Shown piece by piece: positions 1-8,437 of a stretch of 64,000 bases of DNA. The notes below the pieces were generated by a model. It did no database searches, was not told the origin of the DNA, and saw nothing but the letters and a program-made list of their open reading frames with translations. Each line of letters opens with the position of its first letter. Within the stretch, counting starts at the first letter, position 1. A program made the position numbers and the translations under genes. The DNA comes from Rhizobium sp. JAB6. GTDB lineage: Bacteria > Pseudomonadota > Alphaproteobacteria > Rhizobiales > Rhizobiaceae. Location: positions 248,001-312,000 of the forward strand of contig NZ_PYJQ01000009.1 in assembly GCF_003024605.1 (NCBI RefSeq), read 5' to 3'.

Positions 1-2238
1 ATATACATCATCCTCGACGAGGTGGAGGATGACGTCCAGTGACAAGGTCAGCTCGAAGGCGCCGTAATAGCGGCTCATGTCCAATTGCGGATCGCCCAGC
101 CAGACGAAGGCTCGGCCGGGATGATTCCCATGGATACGGCGGCAGAGATCGACCGCCGTCCGTGAGACATCGAAGCCCGTATAGTCTTCGAAGGCGAGAT
201 AGCGGAGCTGGTTTCCATCACCACTGCCAAGCTCCCCTACCCGCCGCAACTGCTTTTCGGCCGCAAAGGCATTGAGGATGAGGCCCTTGTATTCAGCGGA
301 TTTATTGTAGGAACCAGCGCCAGAATTGCCCCCTGCGAGATAGCGCTGCTCCCAATATTGCGCCGAATCGAAGCCGGATTGTTCATCAGGAGCGGAATGC
401 GCCGGCAAAGATGGAGCGGCCACGGGGTTGGCAAGCGGCGCAATCGGCTTGAGCCAGTTTTCCCACTCGTTGCCACCAGCCAATCTCAATTCGTTGCCGT
501 TGCGAAGCGTCCAGGCTTTGACCCGCCCTGCATGTTTCGACAATAATTCCAGATAGGCAGATGTTTTGCCGCCGCTGCGGGCAACAAGATGCACTTCGCA
601 GAAGAAATCCGGATGAAGCGCCACGCTGCGCATGTCCTCCGTCTCGTGATCGCAGGTGACGAAGATGATCGGATCACGCTCACGCCCGGCCACCGCCAGG
701 ACGAATTCAACCAGCCCGTCGGCGCGATCTGCATCCACGAGATAGATGATGGAGGAAGTATCCGCCGCATCCGAGCTGAGAAGCGAGATCGGATACATCG
801 ACGACAATACTTCATCCTGCCTCATCGAGCTGTCATAGGCCGATCCCGTGCCGGCTGCCGACTGTGCGTAGATCGTCGAGCGCGGCACCTCTATCGTCTG
901 CAGCCAGCCATCCCTGCGTGGCACTACATAGGAGGGGATGCCCCGCCGATGAAGATATTCCGTTAGCCAGATATCCGCCATGTTGCGATGACGGAAATCG
1001 GCAAGCGTCACCTTGACGATGCTCGAATGAAAAGCGCTGGTGCCGGTCGCAGCCACATGGACGCGTCGGCGACGCATCAGGGCACGCTCGTAGTGAAAGA
1101 CGGCGCGGCTGTGCTCCTTGTAGTAGCCACGGCTCGGCTGCAAAATAATCGAGCCATGCACGCTGACAACGGCGCGGCCACGCAACTGCGCGAGTTCGCC
1201 GACCATGCGGGTCACAAAATCGTCGGGATAGATGATATCGTCGTCACAGCTGATATAAATGGCATCCTTGACCTGTTCCAGTCCCCAGAACTTTCCGGCG
1301 TCGCCATAACGGCTGCCATCGGTATCGATGAAATGCCGGATTTTCGGATGTTCCGCAATGAAGCGCGGCGCCTCTGTAAAGCCGTTGAGATAGACATAGA
1401 TCCGATCGACCTGCGGCAGCAGAGACATGACGGTCGCTCGCAAGGCGACCTCGTTGCCGGCGACCGTCGCCATGCCGGCAACGATCTCTTCCGTCGGCGG
1501 CAACGCCGCCATATGCGCGGGATCGATCGTCTGAATACGCCTTTCCGGGCGGGCATCCGCAGGCTTCGCTTCGAAGAGATAAGTCGGCGTTTCGTTGTAG
1601 ACCTTGATTTTGCGATAGCCGAGCGGGCGTAGAACGGCTTCGACATCCGTCAAAGCCTGCGCCGTCGCCGCTTCGACAAGCAGCTTGGGACGGCACCGCT
1701 CTATCGTGCCGATGGCGCCGCGCAGAACGTCCACCTCCATGCCCTCGACATCGATCTTGATGAGATCGACATGCTGCCCCCCGGCTATGTCGTCGAGACG
1801 GGCGACCGGAACCTGTCCGTCGGCGGTCACCATGACGCGGGCCAACCCCAGCCAGGACGAATCCTCTTCGATAACGTTTCCCATGCCCGCCTCGGCCCCC
1901 AGGGCTATCGGCTTGATATCGACCCGATCCTGCAGGCCATTGAGAGTAACGTTCGCCCGAAGAACATTGAGCGCAGCCTCGTTCGGCTCGATGGCGAGTA
2001 TCCTGGCACCGGCGACAGCGCTGAAGAACAGCGTGTGATTGCCGATATTGGCGCCGACGTCGATCACAAAGGCATCTTCCGGCAAGGCGAATCCGACGTC
2101 TTCCAGCATCCCCCGCTCGTAAAAGGCGCGGCTCTGCAGGATGATTCTCTGGATATGATCGTTCGGATTGGGAAGATGAAACCGGACGGGGTTCCGGTAG
2201 CTGTTCACTTCGCAGGCGACCGTGGCTTGCAGCGTCAT
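1..2238 (-). CDS. FkbM methyltransferase / glycosyltransferase / SAM methyltransferase fusion (3' end cut)
   Basis: Reading the minus strand from the ATG at 2238 gives an open frame of 746 codons that runs off the window start, so the C-terminus is missing. Residues about 50-225 look like an FkbM-type methyltransferase: SAM loop VIDVGANIGN at 58-67 and LIKIDVEGME at 159-168. Residues about 250-420 resemble a glycosyltransferase, with CDDDIIYP at 331-338 as the likely metal/sugar-nucleotide acidic motif. After a linker, a second class I methyltransferase begins (GELGSGDGNQ). It lies 58 bases downstream of the GT2-like gene and is probably co-transcribed. The role is probably glycan decoration of the cell surface; the substrate is unknown. 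Confidence 0.8.
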   Translation of the reverse strand, partial: MTLQATVACEVNSYRNPVRFHLPNPNDHIQRIILQSRAFYERGMLEDVGFALPEDAFVIDVGANIGNHTLFFSAVAGARILAIEPNEAALNVLRANVTLNGLQDRVDIKPIALGAEAGMGNVIEEDSSWLGLARVMVTADGQVPVARLDDIAGGQHVDLIKIDVEGMEVDVLRGAIGTIERCRPKLLVEAATAQALTDVEAVLRPLGYRKIKVYNETPTYLFEAKPADARPERRIQTIDPAHMAALPPTEEIVAGMATVAGNEVALRATVMSLLPQVDRIYVYLNGFTEAPRFIAEHPKIRHFIDTDGSRYGDAGKFWGLEQVKDAIYISCDDDIIYPDDFVTRMVGELAQLRGRAVVSVHGSIILQPSRGYYKEHSRAVFHYERALMRRRRVHVAATGTSAFHSSIVKVTLADFRHRNMADIWLTEYLHRRGIPSYVVPRRDGWLQTIEVPRSTIYAQSAAGTGSAYDSSMRQDEVLSSMYPISLLSSDAADTSSIIYLVDADRADGLVEFVLAVAGRERDPIIFVTCDHETEDMRSVALHPDFFCEVHLVARSGGKTSAYLELLSKHAGRVKAWTLRNGNELRLAGGNEWENWLKPIAPLANPVAAPSLPAHSAPDEQSGFDSAQYWEQRYLAGGNSGAGSYNKSAEYKGLILNAFAAEKQLRRVGELGSGDGNQLRYLAFEDYTGFDVSRTAVDLCRRIHGNHPGRAFVWLGDPQLDMSRYYGAFELTLSLDVILHLVEDDVY

Positions 2239-2296
2239 CGCAGTTCTTTCCAACGTGCAGAGTTTATCGAAAATATGCTGTGGGCTGGAGGCGGCG

Positions 2297-3775
2297 TCAG
2301 CGGCCGCCAACGACCATCAATCCGCTGCCGCCAATGGCATCCAGGCTGATCTTCAAGCCGGTACTCACGCTGGCCCAGCGCTTCGCCGCCATCGCCTCGG
2401 TCGCCCGATCCCGAGCGAAAAGGCAAAGGTTGAAGCCGACGGGCGACAGGTTGTTCGCAAGTGCCGGCAAGGCAAGCAAGGCGCTCTCGCTGGGGTAAGA
2501 CGTATCCTTCAGGTCAACCACGACCAGATCGAATTTGACCGACTCGTCGATCCGCCGGGTGTCCGGAAAGATGGCCGAAACATCTTCGAAACCCACCATG
2601 GCGCTCTCGGTCTCGACGATGGACACACTCTCCGTCAAGCCGCTGGCGACGAAGCGCGCCTCGAGATCTCCAACCTGCTCCGGCGTTATGCACAGGCAGT
2701 TAAGAGCGGCATTTTGGCCGGCAATAAGCGATGCCAGCACCAGAGCCGAACGCGGCGAGCCAATATGCAGGATGTTCGGGGTATCGCTTCGTCCGAATGC
2801 CGCGCGACGAAGCGCCCAGATTTGAATAGGTGTCAAGGGATTGCAGCCGGCAGCGGATTGGGCATCGAGCAGGGTCGGATAGCCGGCGATGAGAATTTCA
2901 CTTGCCGTCGCCTGCCAGGCGTCTGCGGCGCCGGTGGACGCCATATTGACCGGAGCGATATCCGGCGAATAGCTGCCAGCAAAGGCCGCTGCCGCAACCC
3001 GTGGCGCCTCCGTTTTTGCCGGTCGCGTCAGCGGCAAGGGTGGCTTGTTGAAGGCATCCCGCGCCGAGCGCTGCTGCGCTGGAGAATTCAAGCCGTTTGA
3101 TTGCGGGTCGAGATTGTGATGCGAATACGGGTTCGTCGCGGTGTAGCGGTGCGCGTTGACCGGGATGAATTCGTAACGCCGCGTCTGGTCGAGGATCGGC
3201 AGGGCCAGGGCGATGTCGCAGGCGGCCATGAACCATTGTCCGGCCTCATCGCGAAAATAACCCTCTGGAACATTATCCAGCAAAGAGGCGCGGAAACTGA
3301 AGAGGTGACTGGTCTTCCATCCTTGACGGCGCGGTGAAACATTGGGATCGAGAGCCGCATTCCCGCCAATCCCGCCGCCATCAGTCATGAAGTTCGTCCA
3401 GACGACATCCCGGCCATCGGCGTAACTCTGCGACATTCGTTCAAGGATATTGGGAATGATCAATTGGTCGTCCCCGTCCAGAACCGCAATGAACTCGGCC
3501 ATATTCGTGCGTGGCTTCAAATGCTCCCAGACGTTGCGCGATTTTCCCAGCCGCTCCTCGTTGCGGATGAAAGTATGCCGGTTCGGAAAAAAGTCTTCGA
3601 GAAGCGCCTCGGCAATGACGCCGGTGTCGTCGGTCGAACAGTCGTCGATGAAAAGAACATGCAGGTCGTCGAGTGTCTGCCGCGAAAGGCTCGCCAGGGA
3701 TTGCCGGACATACATCTCGCAATCGCGCGCCGTCATGAATATCAGCGCCTTCGTCCCGTTTGCAATTTCTGCCAT
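2297..3775 (-). CDS. Family 2 glycosyltransferase with C-terminal Rossmann-like domain
   Basis: 492 residues. The N-terminal 230 residues form a GT-A type family 2 glycosyltransferase: DDCSTDDT at 44-51 and LDGDD at 99-103 are the nucleotide-sugar and metal-binding acidic motifs. A proline/alanine-rich linker follows. The last 190 residues (NILHIGSPRSALVLAS, then FDLVVVDL) look like a degenerate methyltransferase or Rossmann domain with no clear SAM motif. No membrane segment is seen, so it is probably cytoplasmic. It precedes the three-domain FkbM protein in the same direction, which suggests joint work on an exopolysaccharide, LPS or flagellin glycan. Acceptor and donor cannot be told. Confidence 0.8.
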   Translation of the reverse strand: MAEIANGTKALIFMTARDCEMYVRQSLASLSRQTLDDLHVLFIDDCSTDDTGVIAEALLEDFFPNRHTFIRNEERLGKSRNVWEHLKPRTNMAEFIAVLDGDDQLIIPNILERMSQSYADGRDVVWTNFMTDGGGIGGNAALDPNVSPRRQGWKTSHLFSFRASLLDNVPEGYFRDEAGQWFMAACDIALALPILDQTRRYEFIPVNAHRYTATNPYSHHNLDPQSNGLNSPAQQRSARDAFNKPPLPLTRPAKTEAPRVAAAAFAGSYSPDIAPVNMASTGAADAWQATASEILIAGYPTLLDAQSAAGCNPLTPIQIWALRRAAFGRSDTPNILHIGSPRSALVLASLIAGQNAALNCLCITPEQVGDLEARFVASGLTESVSIVETESAMVGFEDVSAIFPDTRRIDESVKFDLVVVDLKDTSYPSESALLALPALANNLSPVGFNLCLFARDRATEAMAAKRWASVSTGLKISLDAIGGSGLMVVGGR

Positions 3776-3894
3776 GAATGTCTCGATGCCTCACTCGACA
3801 ATGTCCGTGCGGGATATAGGATCCCCCGCATTCGATTAGCGCCCGCAATTCGATTAGCGAATGTGGCTGGCTCCAACCTTGCGCATTGCCGCGC

Positions 3895-4662
3895 TCAGCC
3901 CGGCAGCATTTGCGTCACCGCAATGATCGGCCCGAGTGGAAATAGGCTGTCGCGCCTTTGCCATTCCGGTATGTCGACGCTGGAAATGCTGCCGTCGAGA
4001 AACAGGGCATCCGGACAGTTCAGATCGTCGCGAAACAGCGTTGCAAAATCGTGGAAGCGCACGGGCCCATCGGAAATCGCGAACACGACGAGCCCGTCGG
4101 CGGTGACGCCGACGCCGTTTCTGGTCTTGAGACTGGTGCTGTCGGCCAGAAACGACGGATGGAGCTTGCCGCCGATGACGAGCATCGGGCCGGACTGGGT
4201 CGCATAGAATGGCTTGGCGCCGGAAGCAGCGAAGGCCTTGCTTTCCACGATACCCGCCTTGCCTTTTTCCGCGTAGAAAACTCCGTTCGGCAAGAGATGG
4301 AAATTGCCCCAGCCCTTGTTGGTGTTGATCGCCTTTACCTCGCGTCCGTTTTCGATGAAGAGACCGACAGGAGATTGATCATCGAGATACATGCCGCCGT
4401 TCATGGCAAAGCGCACGTAGACTCGATCCTGGCGCAGGTCCATTTCCAGCGCCCGGAACGAGCCGTAAGGCTTACCGTTGCGGTCATTCTGGAAAATCTG
4501 GATGTCGTAACGGGCGGGATCGAAGGTGCAAACCGTGTAGCCGTCGCCGAGATGCTGAACCTTGCGGCAATCTTCGCCAGCCGAGGCGGTGGCGGCAAGA
4601 GCCAGAACGGCAAGGATGATTACCAATCGAATCAAACGCGTAGCTCCATATGAATAGCACAA
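3895..4662 (-). CDS. Exported phosphodiester glycosidase-domain protein (DUF2233/NAGPA type)
   Basis: 255 residues. The first 28 form a signal peptide (basic start, hydrophobic stretch LVIILAVLALAA, ASA-GE cleavage), so the protein is periplasmic or secreted. The mature part has features of the NAGPA-like phosphodiester glycosidase fold: FAMNGGMY, GLFIENG, then TRNGVGV and FLDGSISS towards the C-terminus. The human relative removes GlcNAc from a phosphodiester; bacterial members are mostly uncharacterised. The gene stands alone between the glycosyltransferase gene and the corrinoid cluster. The substrate is not predictable, though a cell-envelope phosphodiester glycan is likely. Confidence 0.8.
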   Translation of the reverse strand: MCYSYGATRLIRLVIILAVLALAATASAGEDCRKVQHLGDGYTVCTFDPARYDIQIFQNDRNGKPYGSFRALEMDLRQDRVYVRFAMNGGMYLDDQSPVGLFIENGREVKAINTNKGWGNFHLLPNGVFYAEKGKAGIVESKAFAASGAKPFYATQSGPMLVIGGKLHPSFLADSTSLKTRNGVGVTADGLVVFAISDGPVRFHDFATLFRDDLNCPDALFLDGSISSVDIPEWQRRDSLFPLGPIIAVTQMLPG

Positions 4663-4709
4663 GCCCTGGAACGCACCGCAATGCGGCGAAACAAGGACCC
4701 CCCGGGGAG

Positions 4710-5402
4710 CTAAAGCTGGAGTGCCGCCATATGGAATGCAAGCTGTTCGACGGGATATCGATAGCTTGCACCTACAGGGCAGACATTGCGCGCGAGACAG
4801 CCGCCGCCCATGCAGCCGTCCCGCCCTTCCCGTGTGCGCAAATGAGAGCGACAGCCTGAAATATCAAAGCCTGCTGCCGTCACGGCCTCTACCGGGCAGG
4901 CAGTGACACAGGGCTTCTCAACGCATAAATCGCATGGGTGCTGGGAAAATGCCGGGAGGACGTCGTTCTCAATTGCTTGCGCAAATCCCAGCGCACCCCG
5001 ATAACCGTGCCACAAGCCATAAACGGGATGAATCAAGATACCGAGCGGCGATGCCCTCAGGCCCTCAGCCTCGATAGCCCATCGCTGAAACGGCTGCCAC
5101 GGCGGATCCGAAGGAAAATAGGCCGTAGCCCCCAAGCTGCTTGCGACCGGCCGGATGATCGTCTTCGACCAGTCATCGAGCGGATGGGACCGGCCGGCAT
5201 TCTCAGGCAATTGCCGCCAGCGGGAAAACGCCGGCCAGATCGAGCCGCCGATATTGCCAAGCAGGACCACGCTTCGCGCCGTCGTCCCATCGGTCAACAG
5301 CGGCCCTTCGCCTTCACCGAAGGACACTATACCTCGAACGAAAACTCCGTGGACGCCGAGCGCCGCACGGAGCTGCTCGAGTATGACAGGGCCGCGGCTC
5401 AC
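4710..5402 (-). CDS. CblC/QueG-like domain with ferredoxin-type cysteine clusters, mttB-linked
   Basis: 230 residues. The C-terminal third has Cys157, 160, 165 and 169 (Cx2Cx4Cx3CP) plus Cys184, 197, 202 and 208, enough for two Fe-S clusters. The N-terminal 150 residues carry VVLLGNIGGSIWPAF and IHPVYGLWHGYRG. The second motif resembles, from memory, the IHPxFGGWFxxRG segment of the cobalamin-processing protein CblC (MMACHC), and the layout also recalls QueG. It ends the minus-strand pair with mttB, 101 bases downstream. I infer a role in reducing or processing the corrinoid cofactor of the neighbouring methyltransferase system. A plain ferredoxin-like electron donor is the alternative. Confidence 0.7.
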   Translation of the reverse strand: MSRGPVILEQLRAALGVHGVFVRGIVSFGEGEGPLLTDGTTARSVVLLGNIGGSIWPAFSRWRQLPENAGRSHPLDDWSKTIIRPVASSLGATAYFPSDPPWQPFQRWAIEAEGLRASPLGILIHPVYGLWHGYRGALGFAQAIENDVLPAFSQHPCDLCVEKPCVTACPVEAVTAAGFDISGCRSHLRTREGRDGCMGGGCLARNVCPVGASYRYPVEQLAFHMAALQL

Positions 5403-5503
5403 CGTGGCCCCTTATATTCATAGTGCGGCCGCCAGACTTCCTTCTGGATCAGGTCGGCAACGCGCGTCGCACCGCCTTGCTCCCTGGCGGCCTCGGGCTC
5501 TCT

Positions 5504-7084
5504 TCAGGTGAAAGCGTCCGGCATGGAGTCCTTGCGCTTCTGGATATAGGCCAGAAGAGCCTCGTCGATGGCCGGGTCGAGCGGCGGCGCTTCGTAATGA
5601 TCGAGCCAGGAACGGCAAAGCGCATTGGCGCGCTGCTCGATGCGCTTCTGGCCTTCGATCTCCCACTGCTCGAAGGAGTTGTTGTCGGCCAGCGGCGAGC
5701 GATAGAAGGCGGATTGGAAATTCGCCTGCGTATGGCCGCAGCCGAGATAGTGGCTACCCGGACCGACTTCGCGGATGGCATCGAGCGCCTGACCGTTCTC
5801 GGAGAGATCCACGCCCTCGGCCATCTTCTGCATCATGCCGAGCTGATCCTGGTCGATCATGAACTTTTCGTAGGAGGAAACAAGACCGCCCTCGAGCCAT
5901 CCCGCCGCATGCAGCACGAAATTCGTGCCGGCCAGCAGCGTCATGTTCAGCGTATTTGCGGATTCATGCGCCGCCTGCGCATCCGGCACCTTGGAGGCGC
6001 AGAGCGAGCCGCCGGTACGGAACGGCAGACCGAGACGGCGCGCAAGCTGTGCTGCGCCGTAGGACACGAGCGACGGCTCCGGCGTGCCGAAGGTCGGCGC
6101 GCCCGACTGCATCGAGATGGAGGCGGCAAAGGTGCCATAAAGCACTGGCGAGCCCTTGCGGATCAGCTGCGTGAAGGAAGCTCCCGCCAGCACTTCGGCG
6201 AGAATCTGCGTCAGCGTGCCTGCGACCGTCACCGGGCTCATGGCGCCCGAGAGAATGAAGGGCGAAACGACCGAGGCCTGGTTGTGCCGCGCATAGACCT
6301 TCAGGGCGCCGAGCATGGTCTCGTCGAACACCATCGGTGAGTTGGCGTTGATGAGGTTCAACGTCACGCAGTTGTTTTCAACAAAATCGTCACCGAAGAC
6401 GATCTTTGCCATCGCGATCGTGTCTTCCGCACGCTCGGGCGCGGTCACCGATCCCATGAACGGCTTGTCGGAATATTTGATATGGCTGTAGACCATATCG
6501 AGATGGCGCTTGTTGACCGGAATATCCACCGGCTCGCACACCGTGCCGCCGGACGAATGCATCGACGGCGCCATATAGGCGAGCTTCACGAAATTGCGGA
6601 AATCCTCGATCGTCGCATAGCGGCGGTTGCCCTCGAGATCGCGCACGAAGGGCGGGCCGTAGACGGGCGCGAAAATCGTTGCCTTGCCGCCGACATGGGC
6701 ATTGCGGGCGCTGTTGCGCGCATGCCAGGTGAATTCCTTCGGCGCCGTCTTCAGAAGCTCGCGGCAAAGGCCCTTCGGAAAATGCACACGCTGCCCGCGC
6801 ACGTCAGCGCCGGCGTTCTTCCAAAGTTCAAGAGCTTCCGCATCGTCGCGAAATTCGATGCCGATTTCTTCCAGAACCGTATCGGCATTGCGCTCGATGA
6901 GCTGCAGGCCCTCTTCGTCAAGCACTTCGTAGACGCCGATCCTGCGGGTGATATAGGGGAGCGAAGGACCCGGCCCGCCGCCGCTGCGCGAAGCGCGCCG
7001 CGCTGCCGCACCTCTGCCCTCGCTGCGCGAACGCCGTCCGCCGCTATCATTGCCTGCAGCCGGTTGCTCAATCATATCGTCCAT
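5504..7084 (-). CDS. mttB: MttB-family corrinoid methyltransferase, non-pyrrolysine (quaternary amine demethylation)
   Basis: 526 residues, the usual length for the trimethylamine methyltransferase (MttB) family. The frame is open throughout with no internal amber codon, so it belongs to the non-pyrrolysine branch, whose studied members demethylate glycine betaine, proline betaine or carnitine. It should transfer a methyl group to the Co(I) corrinoid protein encoded divergently at 7341. Recognisable stretches include YEVLDEEGLQLIERNADTVL near the start and a GPGSHYLGCGHT region at the C-terminus. Residues 12-38 are unusual: Arg/Gly/Ser-rich and probably disordered. The substrate is not fixed by sequence alone; the GbdR-like regulator nearby favours a betaine. 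Confidence 0.88.
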   Translation of the reverse strand: MDDMIEQPAAGNDSGGRRSRSEGRGAAARRASRSGGGPGPSLPYITRRIGVYEVLDEEGLQLIERNADTVLEEIGIEFRDDAEALELWKNAGADVRGQRVHFPKGLCRELLKTAPKEFTWHARNSARNAHVGGKATIFAPVYGPPFVRDLEGNRRYATIEDFRNFVKLAYMAPSMHSSGGTVCEPVDIPVNKRHLDMVYSHIKYSDKPFMGSVTAPERAEDTIAMAKIVFGDDFVENNCVTLNLINANSPMVFDETMLGALKVYARHNQASVVSPFILSGAMSPVTVAGTLTQILAEVLAGASFTQLIRKGSPVLYGTFAASISMQSGAPTFGTPEPSLVSYGAAQLARRLGLPFRTGGSLCASKVPDAQAAHESANTLNMTLLAGTNFVLHAAGWLEGGLVSSYEKFMIDQDQLGMMQKMAEGVDLSENGQALDAIREVGPGSHYLGCGHTQANFQSAFYRSPLADNNSFEQWEIEGQKRIEQRANALCRSWLDHYEAPPLDPAIDEALLAYIQKRKDSMPDAFT

Positions 7085-7171
7085 GATGTTTCCTCACTCC
7101 TGCGCATGGATGCGTCTATCAGGCCCATGCTATCCGATTCCGCCGGGCGGACGTTCCTTAATGCGCCAGCA

Positions 7172-7201
7172 ATTAGCATAGGACAGACATGGGCTGCTAA
7201 T
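7172..7201. promoter_or_regulatory. Inverted repeat in the mttB/corrinoid-protein divergent promoter
   Basis: ATTAGCA and TGCTAAT are perfect 7-base arms separated by 16 bases, giving a 30-base palindromic site between the divergent mttB (start 7084) and corrinoid gene (start 7341). The spacing suits a dimeric regulator binding one face of the helix. The LysR protein (14695-15603) or the GbdR-like AraC protein (16519-17553) are the candidate binders. This 256-base region holds no other feature I recognise and no cobalamin riboswitch. Confidence 0.45.
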
Positions 7202-7340
7202 ATCAACTGTTCTTCGTCCGTCGCGATTGATCCGCGCGACGTCGCATTCAAAAAGAGTTTTGGCGGCCTTCCGGTCTATCCGTAATGGCGGCAGTGTTTT
7301 ATACAAGTCTCTGATGCTGCACGAAAATGGGATGGAGCGC

Positions 7341-8042
7341 ATGTCTGACGACGAAATCATTCTCTCGGAACTTTCTGATGAAGAGCTTGTGCAGCAGATG
7401 CATGACGACCTGTATGACGGCTTGAAGGAAGAAATCGAGGAAGCCACCAATATCCTTCTCGAACGCGGCTGGGCCCCTTACGATGTCCTGACCCAGGCGC
7501 TGGTCGAAGGCATGCGCATCGTCGGCATCGACTTCCGCGACGGCATTCTCTTCGTTCCGGAAGTGCTGCTTTCCGCCAATGCGATGAAGGCCGGCATGGC
7601 GATCCTGCGGCCGCTTCTGGCGCAGACCGGCGCACCGAAGCTCGGCAAGATGGTGATCGGCACCGTCAAGGGCGACATTCACGACATCGGCAAGAACCTT
7701 GTCGGGATGATGATGGAAGGCGCAGGTTTCGACGTCATCGATCTCGGCATCAACAATCCGGTCGAAAACTATCTCGACGCCATCGAGCGCGAACAGCCCG
7801 ACATTGTCGGCATGTCCGCCCTGCTGACCACGACGATGCCTTACATGAAGGTCGTCATCGATACGCTGAAGGAAAAGGGCCTGCGCGACGACTACGTCGT
7901 GCTGGTCGGCGGCGCGCCGCTGAACGAGGAATTCGGCAAGGCCGTGGGCGCGGATGCCTATTGCCGTGACGCTGCGGTGGCGGTCGAGACCGCCAAGGAA
8001 TTCATGAAGCGCAAGCACAACAGCCTGGCTGCCGGCGCCTGA
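7341..8042 (+). CDS. Corrinoid (B12-binding) methyltransferase partner protein, MttC/MtbC type
   Basis: 233 residues. Residues 1-95 form the helical cap domain and residues about 100-225 the B12-binding Rossmann domain. GDIHDIGKN at 111-119 is the DxHxxG signature, with His114 as expected lower cobalt ligand; later GGAPL also fits. It shuttles the methyl group from MttB to the pterin-dependent methyltransferase at 11326. I chose the ATG at 7341 because GGAG lies just upstream and family members begin here; the frame is open back to 7227 with further ATGs. It is divergent from mttB and starts the plus-strand part of the cluster. Confidence 0.9.
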   Translation: MSDDEIILSELSDEELVQQMHDDLYDGLKEEIEEATNILLERGWAPYDVLTQALVEGMRIVGIDFRDGILFVPEVLLSANAMKAGMAILRPLLAQTGAPKLGKMVIGTVKGDIHDIGKNLVGMMMEGAGFDVIDLGINNPVENYLDAIEREQPDIVGMSALLTTTMPYMKVVIDTLKEKGLRDDYVVLVGGAPLNEEFGKAVGADAYCRDAAVAVETAKEFMKRKHNSLAAGA

Positions 8043-8058
8043 TCGCTGCCTATTCGAA

Positions 8059-8088
8059 GCCGGCGACACTCGAAGCCTTGTCGCCGGC
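8059..8088. terminator. Stem-loop after the corrinoid protein gene
   Basis: GCCGGCGACA and TGTCGCCGGC form a perfect 10-base stem with a 10-base loop, 17 bases after the stop codon. No T-run follows, so it may act as an mRNA-stabilising or processing hairpin rather than a strong intrinsic terminator. It could set a high level of the corrinoid protein relative to downstream genes. Confidence 0.55.
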
Positions 8089-8185
8089 CGATCCACACCT
8101 CACATTAGAATATGCCGTGCAACGGTATGCAGCGATTTTGCGACAATCACATGCGCAAAATCAAAGAGCAAGTACGAGAACCGGC

Positions 8186-8344
8186 TTAGTTCTGAGCGGC
8201 CCGCTTGACCTTGTGGCCGGCATCTTCCGTCGCATTGACGGCATTGGCCGTGTCCTTGCCCATGCCACGAATTGTGTTGGAGCATGAGGCGAGTACCATA
8301 AGTACGGCGAAGGCAGCAGCAACTTTGCTTGTCGAAGTAGTCAT
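8186..8344 (-). CDS. Entericidin A/B family small lipoprotein
   Basis: 52 residues with a lipoprotein signal: short basic start, hydrophobic AAFAVLMVLAS, then Cys21 in the lipobox LASCS. The mature part (SNTIRGMGKDTANAVN) matches the entericidin family, short stress-induced outer or inner membrane lipoproteins. The ATG at 8344 is chosen because the lipobox falls at the right distance; the frame stays open far upstream but that part is not protein-like. It is embedded, on the opposite strand, inside the corrinoid gene cluster, and is probably unrelated in function. Confidence 0.85.
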   Translation of the reverse strand: MTTSTSKVAAAFAVLMVLASCSNTIRGMGKDTANAVNATEDAGHKVKRAAQN

Positions 8345-8411
8345 GATCAGGAGCCCCTTTTTGGAATGGATGTTGATCGGCAAGATGCGGAGAAGAACCC
8401 TCCGGACGATA

Positions 8412-8436
8412 AACGTATAACAAAGCAAAAGGTTCA
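8412..8436 (-). promoter_or_regulatory. Near-consensus EcfG-type promoter for the entericidin gene
   Basis: On the minus strand TGAAC is followed after 16 bases by CGTT, one mismatch from the GGAAC-N16/17-CGTT consensus of the alphaproteobacterial general stress sigma factor. It lies about 68 bases upstream of the entericidin ATG, which fits stress control of that family. Low confidence because of the mismatch. Confidence 0.35.
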
Positions 8437-8437
8437 T

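Noticed and set aside
5504..7084. Pyrrolysine in the MttB protein
   Set aside because: The frame has no internal amber codon and no pylTSBCD genes are in the window; the protein belongs to the non-pyrrolysine branch.
7085..7340. Cobalamin riboswitch before the corrinoid genes
   Set aside because: No B12-box-like conserved stretch was seen in the intergenic regions of the cluster.
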